Source: Setaria digitata (Eukaryota; Nematoda; Chromadorea; Rhabditida; Setariidae). Taken from it: DNA of 64,000 bases. Positions within the stretch are counted from its first letter, which is position 1; every line of letters begins with the position of its first letter. The translations under genes and the position numbers were made by a program. The DNA is taken from assembly GCA_003640385.1 (NCBI GenBank), contig RCAB01000010.1:434001-498000 (forward strand), read 5' to 3'. Below the pieces are notes generated by a model that did not search any database, was not told the DNA's origin, and saw nothing but the letters and a program-made list of their open reading frames with translations. Shown here piece after piece: positions 1 through 22,872 of the stretch.

Positions 1-184
1 ACTTTGTCTTGCACAATCAATTCTTCAAAAATATTCTGCTTCACAACAAAATGGGTAAAAGTTCCATAGTCTTAAACTTAGTAAAAACAGAACAGCATTT
101 TTTGATTGATGACTACTTTAAATAGTAGTGAAACAAATCTTACAACAGTTTCAGTAAAAACACAAATATGAAAAATTAACTCAC

Positions 185-620
185 ATCCCTCTATAGTAAA
201 TTTTCCCATCCCTTGCAGCTCTCTGATTTTGCAGACGTGTTTTCACTAGATCAACTGGAAAAACGCATGCCACACCAACTATACCAGCGATTCCTCCATT
301 TATAATTTTTGGCAGATACCTAATACATGTTAAACATCGTCATGTGATCTTTATATATTTCCTGAGGTTCTTTTACTCTAACGTTTTTTTAACTTTCTCC
401 AACTCTTATAATCTTCTTTCCAGATCACATCTGTAAAACGGTTCGGAGTTTACTAATTGCCTCAACTGCAATTTAGTGTAGCATTTGCACAATATGAGAT
501 GGAAATGAATAGTTCATCACCTACATTGCGTGTAAAAGCAGATTTCAAGCAGCCACAAGGAAGGGAAAAAAAAACTTACGCAAAATTACGTGAGGGATCC
601 GATGCTCTTGCTTTATCCAT
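185..620 (-). CDS. Mitochondrial glutamate carrier (SLC25A18/22 type), 5' part
   Basis: Two exons of a mitochondrial solute carrier are visible: 580-620 (ATG at 620, 13 codons plus 2 nt) and 185-319. They join in phase across GT-AG introns with good donors (GTAAGT, GTGAGT). The encoded N-terminus is a short leader, then [20 protein letters not shown], then [11 protein letters not shown]. This is the first transmembrane helix of a carrier repeat followed by the PxDxxK signature. INGGIAG..GV.CVFP.DL.KTRLQNQ is the pattern typical of the inner-membrane glutamate/H+ symporters SLC25A18 and SLC25A22. The remaining two and a half repeats lie beyond the left edge, so substrate residues further on cannot be checked. 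Bases 1-184 are intron. The family call is firm; the glutamate assignment is by resemblance. Confidence 0.85.
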
Positions 621-659
621 ATCTTCGAAGAGAATAAGTGGGAAAATAAGCAGCTGAAC

Positions 660-661
660 CT
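660..661 (-). promoter_or_regulatory. Putative spliced-leader acceptor for the carrier mRNA
   Basis: On the minus strand TTTTACAG ends here, 39 nt before the carrier ATG, with no upstream coding exon. This fits a trans-splice acceptor. Inferred from sequence context only. Confidence 0.4.
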
Positions 662-3077
662 GTAAAATTATCTTGTCTATTTTTATCTACACCTTTTGTA
701 AGGACCAATTCCTGTCTGTCGTCGTTTCACTTTCCATTTTCGTCTGTGAATAAATTCCTAACACTCTGATCGATTTTTAAAAACAACTTTCAGTGCTCAT
801 GCTTTATTAAAATATTAAAAGATTATAGGTAAGAAGAAGGAGCAGGAGATAGTTAAAATGTGTAACAGAAAGATAAAAGGGGAATAAAATCCTGACGATT
901 ATAGCACAGTCAGTAATTAAGGATCGAAATTTGGCGTGCATATTAAAAATTAGGGAGAAAAATACGCTCGAAAACATTTCATAAGATAAAACAATAATGG
1001 CTAGTAACTGAGAGTAAAAGAGTATTCTTCTCTTAATTCTTGGAATAACCCACAAAAGAAATATCAATGAATCATCAACCTGTATCATACAAGCCACTAA
1101 CTATAAACCTGACTTAACATAAAATGTACCAAAAGTGGAGAACCGCTTGTATAATAACTAAGAACAATGCACTGTTTATAGGCTAGTGTTTCTTATGCTT
1201 TGGCTTATTATGGCGCTTCTAATCCTTTTTTAAGTGTACATACTTATTCCAAACTACGGGAATGCCCATCCTGCTCAGAAGACATCTACAGCTGCACGAA
1301 GCAAATAAGTGCAAAACAAATGTGTTTTGGAAAATTTTGACAGTAAAGGAGATCCTCACTCAGTTTGTAAAGATGTAACCTTTCACAGAATGCAAGCCAC
1401 ATATTTTTAAAGAACAAAACGTGGACAAGATGTTCGTCACACAGAAGTACTTATATTATGAACATCATTCTGTATGGAGGACCAGAACCTTCCTTGAAGT
1501 ACGTGTCGATCATACCCTGTTTATTGTTCAGCGAGTTCAGTACGCTATTCAGCTAGCACATAAAGTCTTCGTATTCTGCCTAGTCCGACATCATAGGCAT
1601 CCTTTTTTATTCTTTATCCAAGTAAGCGAATTCTAAGTCATCGTTATAGCTGTCCTAATTTACTCATTTGTTAAATTCTAAAAACAAGTGCGTCAGGCTT
1701 TTAATTAGAACTGTTATCAACAGAAAAAAAAAAAAAAAAAAAACATCTCGTACAAACCGAGCAGCAATGAGACCACGAACTAAGAAAAACTCAAAATATA
1801 TTTTACAATCACTTATACAACATATTATTAATAAAGAAATAATACTATAAGTCCTTATAATCTACGAGGAAGACAGGCAGACATTTTGGATTTTCTTCTC
1901 CCTTATCCCGCAGAGATTTACATTTTTAAAAAAAATTACATTTAAAAAATAAATGTCACTATCAAAAACTATCGGGAAAATGAAAAACACAAATGTTAAA
2001 ACTGGGGTTTTCAGGAAACACCACAAACACTACGACGGAAAATGCAATACATTTATTAGATAACGATTTGCCCATGAATAGGGTCCAAGACTTCAGGAGT
2101 GTTGCCGTCGGCCTTACTCCACTCTTTTGACTGTAGTAAAACAATATCCAATGAAAAATTATTCATCAGTGTGATTTACAAAGTGTTCCGCAAAGCGGAT
2201 ATAAAAAGTAATCACTTTTAAGATAGTTTTGAAGCATTATAACAAACAGTGGCAAAATAATACATCCATATCTCAATATAATATCAACAATATTATCACT
2301 AGCTAATAAGTAACTCGCAGGTATTAAAGATTACCTGTTTTCTACCATATATTTCCTAATAAATCAAAACCTATAAAATTTTTCTTACTTGAAAACTTAC
2401 AACTGAAAAATTTCACTCCACTCGCACACCTGCAAGCTAAGTCACACCGCTAAAACAGTAAAACTGCATTTAATTGGGCTCTTCCCAAATATCATTGTGT
2501 AAATAAGAGAATACGGATTCAAAACAAGGCTGATTCACTCTTAAGATTCATTCTCCTCCAAAGAAATAATAGAAATCAACGAGATTTAATTTACACTTTA
2601 CTTAAACTTTACAGAGAATAGGTATGCTGAATGGAAAAAAAAGAGAGAGAGAGGGAAAGAAAAAGAAAGAGAGAGAGAGTGATTTCAAGTAATACTGGTA
2701 AGTAGTACATTTCTGTTCCGAAAATTTTGTAGTAGATAGATGCCTCTATTTCTACAGGTATTTTTTAGCTTCGCACTGAACAAATTTTCTTTACAAAGGC
2801 ATAATAAAAATTTTACTCTTCAGTTTTTATAATTAATCACTACTTAGCTAACAACCAATCAGTAATAAAGTTGTAACGAACTAGTTGAGAAGTATGAAGA
2901 AATGCTGTTTGGAAATAATTCGCAACGGATTACAATGGGATTCAGTCTGGAATAATTGCCAACAGTAGCAGAAGTAAAATCCATTACCTTCATGGTTGGC
3001 ATTTATTTGAAAAATAGTGCTGACATCAAGCAACATATCTATAATATTTCAAACCTAAACAACCATACTACTAATGA
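662..3077. other. Intergenic stretch between ERGIC2 and the carrier gene
   Basis: Both neighbours are on the minus strand, so this should hold the ERGIC2 3' UTR at its right end and the carrier promoter at its left end. Open frames here are short, low in complexity and resemble no family I know. An AATAAA on the minus strand (3002-3007) is a possible ERGIC2 poly(A) signal, about 70 nt after its stop. There is a run of about 20 A near 1724-1743. No RNA gene was recognised. Confidence 0.5.
2635..2681. repeat. GA-rich purine tract
   Basis: Almost uninterrupted purine run made of GA dinucleotides and GAAA units on the plus strand, between the carrier and ERGIC2 genes. An ordinary simple-sequence tract. 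Confidence 0.7.
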
Positions 3078-6008
3078 TCAAGTATCGAGAACAACATCAG
3101 ACTGCTTAAGTAATATTTGTGACTCAACAGACCAGATTTTCTTTACTATTTTCCACTTATTTGACCAGACAGTTAATACACGTATGAAAATGCCGTTCAA
3201 TAAAACACTTGTTGCAAAAACTCCACCAACTGCAGAACACAAACGTACGAGCATTTGAAGTACTGAGCTATAAAAAAAAAAGTACAACATTCTACATTAT
3301 ACTTATTCCCATGGCAATAACTTATTCCACAGCCATTCATTGACACTGTCTCTTTGACTTTTATTTTAGAATTAATTAGTATAAAGGAATTTGGAAAATA
3401 GAAAAATAACGATTAATCCACACAAATTTAGAAAAATAAATACAATGCGTACTGTCTCAAATAATATGAAAAACTTACGATTGCATGCGTCTGACTTCAA
3501 TGACTGTCGCTGCAAATTCATAATGGATAATGATGGTCGCATGTTTATGTATATCTTTTTTGGGCGTTTTCTTCTGCAAACCTTATTTACTGCAATTTAA
3601 TAAATACAAAGCTGCGGAATCATGATTTCATTCGATTCTGTAACAGCAAGTGCTTCCAGCCCCAATACAAAAGAAAATTTAGAAATTTGCAATACTTTCG
3701 ACCATAAAAAAGAGAAAAATCATGAATATGACTCAGCAATATATAACACCAATATAGTTTTATAAAATAAAGTAACTATTCATCTTACATAAATGTTTTA
3801 AGTTGCCTAAAAATACTCATGCAAAATCAAACCATGAACGTTACGGAGTATTGATACGTAAGTGTAGAGCCACCAAAAAGACCACTGTGATATATCCTGG
3901 TTGGTACCACCTTCAAAAAATAACGGAATTCGTCTACGCCTGAAATACAAACCCCAGAGATTGTAATTAGAAAAAAATAAGTGAGACTATAAATAATTAT
4001 ATTTAAAGATTTTAAACTTCTCACCAAGTCATCTTTATGAAAAAAAAAGCACAACGAAATGAATCAAGGAAAAGAAATATAGCGTTACATCCATAGATCC
4101 ATTAATTCTAAATCTAACCGGTTTCAGAAATCTGTTCGATTCCAGCCAACGGAGTTACAAGACCATATATTCTGGGGCCGAAACTGAACCGTTCAATTCG
4201 ATGAGAAACATTTCCGGCTGAAAAAAAAAACATTTGACATACCAATTATTTTACAAAAATATGCTCAGATTTTTTTTTTTGATAAAGTGCATTCGTTTAA
4301 CTGACCCTGCCATTCACATCTCTGTATTCAAAAGTTGAATTTTTATAACGGATATTAGCATATAGTACCTATGTGACACAAAGAAAAATAATACGAAATA
4401 AATTAGGGAAAATACATTAAAAGGGAAAAGGGAAAATATTAGGGAAAATACATTAACCCGCTGCAAGAACAGATGCTCCGCGAAAGAAACTCACGATTAG
4501 AAATCCCGCCAATATGAGCAAAAATACCATCAACTCCTAAGCCTTTGCCAGCTGTAACAACGAAACTGTCCCCCTTTACTTTGTTAATGCGCATACGACC
4601 ATGTATACGACAAGCAGTGCCTTCATTCTTGTCAGAGTTACCTGTAATTCGAAAAACTGTCGCCACTTAAAAAACCGCTTTTTCTCTTTTTTAATTCCAA
4701 ATTATGATTTTAGAACAAGAAGGAGTCCTGAAAAAGGGGAAAGAAAAAAGTGTATGGTTAATAGAATAAAACTCACTAGCAACTACATGAAACACGTTAA
4801 ATCCATTTCCAATTAGTATTAGTGTTCCACTGTCCAAGGTCTGTTTTGGGTTCTTCTTTCTTTCCAATTGTATTGCATGCGCCTCTTCGCGTTGCTTTGT
4901 TTCTGCTTCAGTTTTCAAGCCCTTCTCCACTCGTCCGCTGACAAAAGTCATCTACAGAACCTCAGCAATACTCAGCAATGTTGCGAAAGTAAATATTTTA
5001 AAAACAGCACCATGAAAGGTGATCTGTGGAAGAAACCCAATGTGAAAGATCTGTTAAGGAACTTAAAGCCTAAACAGTGAAGAAATGAAAACAAATAGAA
5101 TTACTTCATCAAGACTCTTAAACAGTGTAGCTCCTTCCTTAGTACGACGTTGTACTTTCTTCAGTTCGTTCCAATACAGTGCTTCTTTTTCCGTAAATTC
5201 AAAACGAGTTGGATCATGTTTGAATTCGTTCATAAAATTGAAATCATGAGAAGCAGTGCCCGTAAGATGTGCCATTAGATTTGTACAAGGAGTTGCAATT
5301 ATCATGTCCAATTCTAGTTCAGGATGCCTGAATTTTTAAAAAGAAATATATAAACTGTTTCTGAATTTCAGTCCAAAGTATAGCAATATAGCTAACTTTA
5401 ACATGGTCTAACCTTACAGCTGGAGTGAAATTTTTACTTACTCACTGAAAGCTGTATCCACGGAGAATCTATAGTCGTGGCCTTCATCACCGTAAAAGTA
5501 ATTGCACAACTCACTACAAACCAATGCTGCGATGATGAGAAATGATACGCTTGCAACTGTAAAACTAGTATTATTCTGGAATAATCAAATAAAAGAGTAG
5601 ACAGAGAAGCATCGGCTTAACTAAGTTAAAATCAAAGTATTGCAGTCATCAAATTTAACATCAAATGCATCAGATAAAAATCAGTTTATATCAGTATAAA
5701 GTGATACATTACAAATAAGATCAGACAAACATTTGAAAATGTGCATCTTCGCCGTAGTTAAACGTCTCGTCAGTTAGTTTCGCAAGCTAAGAGTTTATCA
5801 TGTTGGTAAGGTGACCTACATATATACAAAGTAACAGAACGTACAAACGGATTCTTGTAAAGGACTTACGGAATCCACCAGTAGCTCGTTTCTCTTCACT
5901 GATTTCATCCACAGTCTTGTTAAATGCATCACAATCTCGGACGACTTCTTGAACCGTTGCACGTCTACGACGTAATGCTGTATTTCGTAATAACGTTGAC
6001 ATATTCAT
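3078..6008 (-). CDS. ERGIC2: ERGIC2/Erv41-type ER-Golgi cargo receptor subunit
   Basis: Nine exons were resolved: 5870-6008, 5442-5556, 5105-5327, 4777-4951, 4495-4641, 4119-4217, 3833-3939, 3479-3573 and 3078-3267. All join in phase, giving about 429 residues; vertebrate ERGIC2 is somewhat shorter. The product should be a two-span membrane protein cycling between ER and Golgi with its ERGIC3/Erv46 partner in COPII vesicles. Visible features are a charged cytosolic N-terminus, TM1 in exon 2 (SVSFLIIAALVCSEL), the lumenal start LDMIIATPCTN, the family signature ACRIHGRMRINKVKGDSF in exon 5, NVSHRIERFSFG in exon 6, and TM2 in the last exon (RLCSAVGGVFATSVLL). A lysine- and glutamate-rich stretch in exon 4 is longer than expected from vertebrate relatives. 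ERGIC2 is preferred over ERGIC3 because of the HG.(M/L).(I/V)NKV pattern and the short C-terminus. Confidence 0.9.
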
Positions 6009-6027
6009 TCACATCCACGGTACTATC

Positions 6028-6029
6028 CT
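6028..6029 (-). promoter_or_regulatory. Putative spliced-leader acceptor for ERGIC2
   Basis: Minus-strand ATTGTTCAG lies 19 nt before the ERGIC2 start codon, with no coding exon upstream. Trans-splicing is the likely use. Confidence 0.4.
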
Positions 6030-7044
6030 GAACAATAGGGACATTTCTGGATTAATAGTACATTCAAAACGATTGCACAAAAATATGAGTGTGTGTGTTG
6101 AAGAGGTGATAGAGACAGAGAGAATAACGCTGTACCTGTAAAAAGAAGGAGGAGCAGAGAACATAATGAATCTGCAGTAAGACTCTTAGGGTCAAATGAT
6201 GAAGTTCCACGTATCACTTGGCAAGTGGCACTGAAGTCAGTGTGTTCTGCTTGAACGTTGTTTTGTTGTCCGAGGTTGCAGCGTGACCTGTTGTTAGAAG
6301 GGACAGTAGTTCGCGATATTACAGAACTGCTGGCGTAGTAGTCGTCAAACTTCCGTGTATTTTACTAGCTCAAATCGACATGACGTATTATGTAAGACGT
6401 AGGAATGAAGTACTGAGACTGCGTATGTTAGACAGCTTCGGTTAAGTCCTTTACTTCATGGTTTTCATGGAGTGAGTTTGAGGTAAGAACAATCTGGCTA
6501 CCAGTTAACTATGGAACTTCATGCGTTATTGTTCCAAAAACAGCTAAGAAACTACTCTTACTCTATTTTGTGGGTTGGAGAAGTCGTTGTTACTTCATAT
6601 CGAGTTATATAAAAGTCTTAATGAAAAAAGTATATCCTCAGAGATCCATAATTTAGACAAATGTTTTCAAAAAATCATAGTGAAAACTGTGAAGAGTTGC
6701 GCATAGTAAAAGTACTGGATTCATCGCTTCTCAAGTGAATTACTTGAGGATGAGATGGGGTAATATCCTTTAGTTAGTTCGAAGTAAACGATGGTAAGAC
6801 ATTTCGATGATTTATTGCAAGAATGTGGACATCATCTTGGAATTACGATCAATGTATTTAGTTAAAAGTTAGATGTGTTTTAATCGAGTATAAGAAATAT
6901 CTAAAGCTTCTGTATAGAGTTACAAAAGCACCTGTGAACAAGAAAGAAACATCATTTTCGTTTAATCTGTATTCTTCTCCGGGTTTATTGCTTAACTGTT
7001 AGCCTGATGAAATTTGCGGACTTTCACAGTTCATCTAGTTACGG
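6030..7044. other. Intergenic stretch between the aminopeptidase and ERGIC2
   Basis: About 1 kb holding the ERGIC2 promoter side and the aminopeptidase 3' end, both on the minus strand. I see no coding exon, RNA gene or repeat here. Confidence 0.5.
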
Positions 7045-16782
<9,738 letters not shown>

Positions 16783-16796
16783 TGCTTGACAAATTT

Positions 16797-16962
16797 GAAA
16801 AAATATATATATTTTTATCTTAATATATATGTATATATTTTCAAATTATATATATATATATTCGAAATTTATATATTTATTATATATTATTATTATATAT
16901 ATAATAAATATATATTATATATATATATATATATTAAATTTATATATTTATATATATAAATT
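16797..16962. repeat. AT-only low-complexity block
   Basis: A block of TATATA, TTATAT and AAATTTATAT motifs just 5' of the aminopeptidase start codon. It may be part of the promoter or outron of that gene, but nothing in it is specific. Confidence 0.8.
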
Positions 16963-18177
16963 GGCCTTGAAAAGAAAGAGAGTGAAAAGAGTAAATAAAA
17001 CAAAATAAAGGCAGTTTGATACAAAAATTTTTGGATGCAATAATATTATAATTAAAGGTGAAGGAACACGTATTTTTCGAAGCATTTTTTAAAAAGATAT
17101 TTAGTGATGACTGTTAGTGCTGGATTTGTTATATATGTAACAAGAAACCAAGGATTCAAAAATAATTCATATCAGATATTCTTTTTTTTCACATGTACTA
17201 CTTTATTTTTTTTTGGCTCTCTGCATTCCGCTATTCATTTAACCATTCTTTAACACTGTTTTAATAAAAAAGTTCCTTATCGAATTTATTATCTAAAATC
17301 CTTTCAAATCTTTATGGGAATTGTTCTGCTCTGATTTGTTGCGACTCTGGCTTTGTTTTTGCTGAAAATTAAAGCATATTTGAAAAAAGTTCATAAAACT
17401 TCGTAACTCTCTTGTGACTGACTGCATTATGGAAAAAATTGCCAACTAGCTTAAGAGGACTTTGTCATATTATAAATTCTGATGTTTCTCCAGCCCAGAG
17501 TCCATTTATGATCTAGAACATGAATTGAATTACCGTAAGCAGAAAGAAAGGACTTCTTGTATTTCTGATATTTTAGAACATTTGGAGAGGGGGAGGAGAA
17601 ACAACCAAGGTACCTATTGCAAGATACAAGTTGTATTTTGAAAATATTGAAGAATGACCAAATGGTGGAAAGATTCAAAGCTAATTTGAAAAAAGGAGTG
17701 ATTACAGTATTACATCGTACGTTGATTTTATGATGATTATAAACTGCCTCAGCACTTATTGTATTTCTACTTCAAATCAAGCTAAATCACGTTTGTAACT
17801 CTAAAGAACTGTATTGAAACATTACATTGTACGTTTGCACTCTAAACTTTGTAAGTATTGGAAATCCATCTTTTTTTTCTAATCGTTCCAGCTACAAAGT
17901 TGAGCTACTGTGAAGCCTCGGATCATTTGTGTCTAAAAGAGATTTATTGGTTTATTCAGTTTTTTATTGAGCTGAATAAAGCCTTTTTTTTTCAGTAAAA
18001 TATGCATTTGAAGTGAAGAGGGCAAGAGGTACAGACAGAATTGTGAAAATACTACCGTTGAAAAAAAGCTTTCAGAGCTGGAAGTGAAGCCACTGAAATG
18101 TCAGAAACTTTTAAATACACGCTTCGATGCTTGGACTTTTAGAAGCTAAACAGAATTCGTATTTAAAGAAAACCAAA

Positions 18178-18201
18178 GTTCCATTCGCCTTCGAATGGAA
18201 C
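18178..18201. repeat. Perfect 10-bp inverted repeat
   Basis: GTTCCATTCG, a CCTT loop, then CGAATGGAAC, all paired. It is a small isolated hairpin in the gene-poor stretch, with no recognised role. Confidence 0.8.
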
Positions 18202-21200
18202 AAACACGCTTCATTGGACTCCAAAGATTCCTGTTTGTGCATATGTGTATTTATGGCCACATAAGTAGGAATGTGTTGTCTCCTACAAACGAAGGCTCCT
18301 GTCGCCCTTTTCTGATAAGCTTATTTTGCTGATTATATTTTATTCCATTTGATGTGCACTATCAATGATGATATTTTCAGAAAAAAAAAATTTTTTCTTT
18401 GTTAAAATCGGACTCGCTTAAAAGACCTTAACAGACTTCAGATTTGGAGAGGAAAAAATCAGAGCTTTGCGTGAAAGAAGAGGAACAAAAGAAATAAAGG
18501 ATTACAGGGGCAGTTGGAATGAATTTGAAAAGAAATGAATAAGAAAGACTCAATTGAAGTTGGAATGAATATTTAACGAAAAGTGCTGTTGACTTCTAAG
18601 TGGGTGCTTGTATCACGACGCCTTAATACGCATTTTCCAATTTCTACAGAAGGGAGAAGCCTTTGGAAGCGATCAAAATAAAAAGAACTGGATGAAATGA
18701 TTGAATTCAGATGTAGGATTTTAAAAAAAATAATAATAAGTAAATAAAATAAGAAAAAATTTGTCGTAGTACTTATTTTATTGCTAGAAAGAGCTAAGTG
18801 CCCCAATAAAATCTCAGCTAATAATGCAGCTTGGTAAAAAAAATGACGAAAAGCGATGTATTTCGCCTCTTAACCTTTTCATCTGTTATTGATCAGCTTT
18901 AATTTTGACTTTTCACTTGATCTCTACAGGAAATTTAAATTTAAATTATAAACAACAAATTTTTAATGTAAAGAAGCTAAAAGTAAAGTAGTATTACATG
19001 AATACAAGGGAACGAATCATTGTTAAAATGATATGCTCTATATGACTATTGTTAATGCATTATTAAACTTTAGTTACAAGATTTCAAGTGACTAAAAAGG
19101 ATGTGTATGATGTAAAGAATGTAACATTCGAAGGCTCAGCTGTTCGAGTTACATGGCAGAGAGAAATAAGTGTATAAAAAACAACCAGTCAATCGCCGAT
19201 AAAAATAACTGAAGAAACAGCAATTAGAAAAATTTGCTGAAGAGTTCCAAATTATCTGTCATGATTTTTTTTATCTACTTTTTTCTTTACTTTCACTACC
19301 TTCTTTAAACATTGCATTTTAAATTTCTGACATATCCGTGAATTTGAACTGGTTACAAAATTTCTGCTGTTGCTATTTAAATTTTATTTGAAACAGTTTG
19401 TTCTCTCAAATTTCAATTGTTTTATGATAACAAATAGAGATTGGACATGGCCCAGAATTTTTTAAGAAAGAAATTCTTTGAAATGTCCATTGACAAAAAA
19501 AAAAATGAAAAAAAGAGGAGACCAAAAAGCTTGCATGCAACAATATCTGATTAAATAAAACTTTACAACTAGTTAACTGGAAAACCGCTTGGCTTAGTGT
19601 TCTATAACATAGTGCTTTTAATTTGATTCCGAGGTTGCTTTATCAATTTTTTTTGCTTTCAACATTAAAATATTAAAAAGAGAGATGGAGGTGTATTTTT
19701 TTCTCTTATGAAGGCACAAGACTTCTGCATGGACCATTCAAATGTGGCTGTGGATGATCTGAAACCCCAATGACTTTTTTCCCACAAATTCTTATAGAAC
19801 TCTAGTTTTCAATGAGATATTTCTATGCCTCTTTTCGATATTTATTGGCTTTTTTGATCTTTTGCTTTTTTTTATAAAAACCAAACCTGTCTGCAACTCG
19901 CTCGAAAATGAATGCCACGTGTTATGACATATTATTCAAATTAAAATTGGTGATTACTATTTAACTCAGAAAAACCACTTATCGAAATAGATCTGGAAAG
20001 CAGTCAAATGTTTCTACAGGATTTCACTATAATCCACAGTCCTGTGGATATCATAGGAATTAAATCAGTCTCTATCACTAAAGAAACAAGACAACAAGGT
20101 GACTGGATAATGCTTTGCAACTGCTGTTAGACAAGTGGAGAGACAGGTTGAAGAGAAGAAAGGAGTCAGTGAGTTTTCATGTATTAAAATAGTAACTGAA
20201 AGCTGAAATACGATTTACCTGTGGGTTGAGGTTGAAGGATACATGAATTAAGATTAAGACTGTCGGAACATTGGTCAACTTTAACTGAAACTTTGGAGAA
20301 GACATTTTGAAGAAGATGAATTATTTTACAGGACTAATTGAAGTTTCACCCTGATCAATTAAAGCTTCTGAAGTTGAAGTTAAAAGCTCAGACAGAATAA
20401 AAGTAGTTGAACTTTGTTTCTAAAAGCCCTTGTACTATTTATATCGCTTTTTCTCACATCAAGCACTTTTGCTGGTATTATCCACTGCTAAACACTTAGC
20501 ATGTAAGCAACAAACTTAAACATTTATTCTGGAAGTAGATTTTTAGACTTTCCTTAAAACATAATTGTGAAAAGTGTTCAAAACATAGTTTTTGTTTTAG
20601 CATGCTTCTATTAAGCATTCGTGCTATGCGTATTGTACATTCACCTAACTTAGGTTTTCAGATTTTTATCTTGATCCTACACCAATAAATACGAGAAGTT
20701 GCAATAGCTTACTTAGATTTTACGGCATTAAAAAACTTTTTGACTGAAAAATTCCTTTCCAGTCATTAAACTACCTGCTTACAAAGTATTGTATGCGGGT
20801 TGTGTAGCAAACTGCAACTAACATTTCATCAACGGCCTAAAAATTGAGTAAATTTCAGAAAAATTGAATAAGTTTCAGTGATAAAGTTTCAATGAAGTTT
20901 CAAAACTTGAAATAGGTGGCTGATTTGTAATCTGATAATTACACCTTCATTATAAATTCTCTCCCTCTTACGAAGTGCTCGACTAAGAAAGGAGTTGTCT
21001 AAAAGTAATCAACAGAATATTTTATTTTCATTCACAGCAATAAGTCATCGCTCGAAGATGAAAAATGATTGCTAAATAATATAATTTTCTAATCCTTTTT
21101 TCGAGACTTCTGAGTTTAAATGATTCATTAGGGTAGTCCACTCATAAATCTCTTTGAATGAACCTTTGAATTTTCTTCAAAGCTTAAAATACTCTATGTT

Positions 21201-22095
21201 CTCTATTCCTTTTGATCAAATTTCGTATTAGAAGTGTACGTCTAGAAATTAATTGCTTCTGACTGCAAAAAGATTTTGTAACATTTTTAGGAAACATGCT
21301 TGTTTCTTTTACAGCTGATTTTACTTACGAAACTAAAATTTGATATATTAACCAACTAAAGTAATAGCAACTCATCTTACTATAATTTGAGTCAAACGAA
21401 CTCTAAAATTGCTACTATACCAGTTGTAAAAGCATAATTCCGGGTAAGATGGATCACAGGAATAAGAAACGGGAAGAAGACTTGCAATATCGTTTCCGAT
21501 TGAAAGAGCTTTTCCAGCAAAAGATTAACTATCTGTTTCCAATTTTGAGAAGGATTAAGAAAAGAAATGCTTCCTCAGATGAACAATAATTGCTTACCCA
21601 ACCAATCAGTGTGCACCACTAAAATATTTGCTGTTCATCATTTACATGCAAGAAGGACCTTCGGCCCTTCGTTTTTTTTTTTTAATTTTTTTTTGGTTCA
21701 TTCTTAATTTCTCTGTGACTTCATTTCCATTGCAAGAAGAAAAGGCACTGGAGAATTTACGGAAAAGATAAAATTTGTTCCTTCCCATCACTTGCTCGAA
21801 ATTCTGTTTTAATCTTGCTGTCAACTTTTTGATTTTTTAAAAACATGAATGATTAATCATTGGTGAAGCAACTGTAAAAATTCTTTCATAAGTAAAGCAA
21901 GGAAGTAGATATGCGTGAAACGATAATCCTTATAAAAGATTAAGTCTGAAATGCGAAATGCAAGCAAGCCACTATAATGTATCAAAACTATATCTGCAGG
22001 CTACGTCAGCGAAGGAAGACGGTAGAACAAAAAGGAAATTGGGAAGGTAGAAAACCAAACTTTAGGTTATGTGAAACTATATCTCGTCTAATGCC

Positions 22096-22097
<2 letters not shown>

Positions 22098-22126
<29 letters not shown>

Positions 22127-22150
22127 NATATATATATCTCATATATATAT

Positions 22151-22181
<31 letters not shown>

Positions 22182-22206
22182 ATTTTATTCTATATATATA
22201 ATTTTA
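22098..22206. repeat. AT microsatellite with one unresolved base
   Basis: Interrupted TA repeats containing a single N at 22127, which suggests assembly uncertainty here. It lies about 670 bp upstream of the RASEF start. Confidence 0.9.
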
Positions 22207-22872
22207 CTTTTACTGAAATTATTTTTCTTCGAATCGTGGACTTTTAAAGAAGTTGGAAGTAATTCACTTTTTTAAACGAAAACAAATTTCCAACTTATAA
22301 ACTGAGAAGTGAAACTGTTCATGAGCCTTGATGTTTCTTTTGCTTCGGATCCCAGCAAATAAGTATTTGATATAATTTCAGTGCAGTTCTGTCAACAAAA
22401 CTGGCTGGCTGTTCAGCTTTTTACGGTAGTTGGCTTCTGAAATTTTGTTTAAGACAAAACCTGTGCACAGCTGTGTACACGAGTAAATCCATCAATAGCT
22501 TCCAGTGCATCACAACCTATCACCATCGTATAGTATCGTATACATTCTGGGTGACACTTCAGAAAACTTTAGAAATACCTATTTATGTTTAGCGCCAAGT
22601 CCACGTAAAGATGATTTTTCGTTATTTTCGATGTTTGGCTCACATTTCGACGGTTCTTGAATGACTTTTGTTAGTAATCAGTTACTTTGATTCTCATATC
22701 TCATATTCATGATTTGGGACTTCCTCCGACGAAAGTTTAATTGTAAAAGTACTCGAATTCTCCAGACAGAGATAGAAATATGAATCATTGCTAATTTATG
22801 TGGTAAGGCCGGTATTCAAACTGAGAACTTTACCACGATTGATATTGAAAAAATAACTCAAACCACTCTTTT

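Larger units (their letters stand above)
16963..22872. other. Gene-poor stretch upstream of the aminopeptidase and RASEF genes
   Basis: About 6 kb with no frame resembling a known family on either strand. It separates the 5' ends of two divergent genes, so it should contain both promoters. The longest open frames are under 80 codons and low in complexity. Only small hairpins and AT-rich microsatellites stand out. Non-coding RNA or fast-evolving exons cannot be excluded by reading. Confidence 0.5.
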
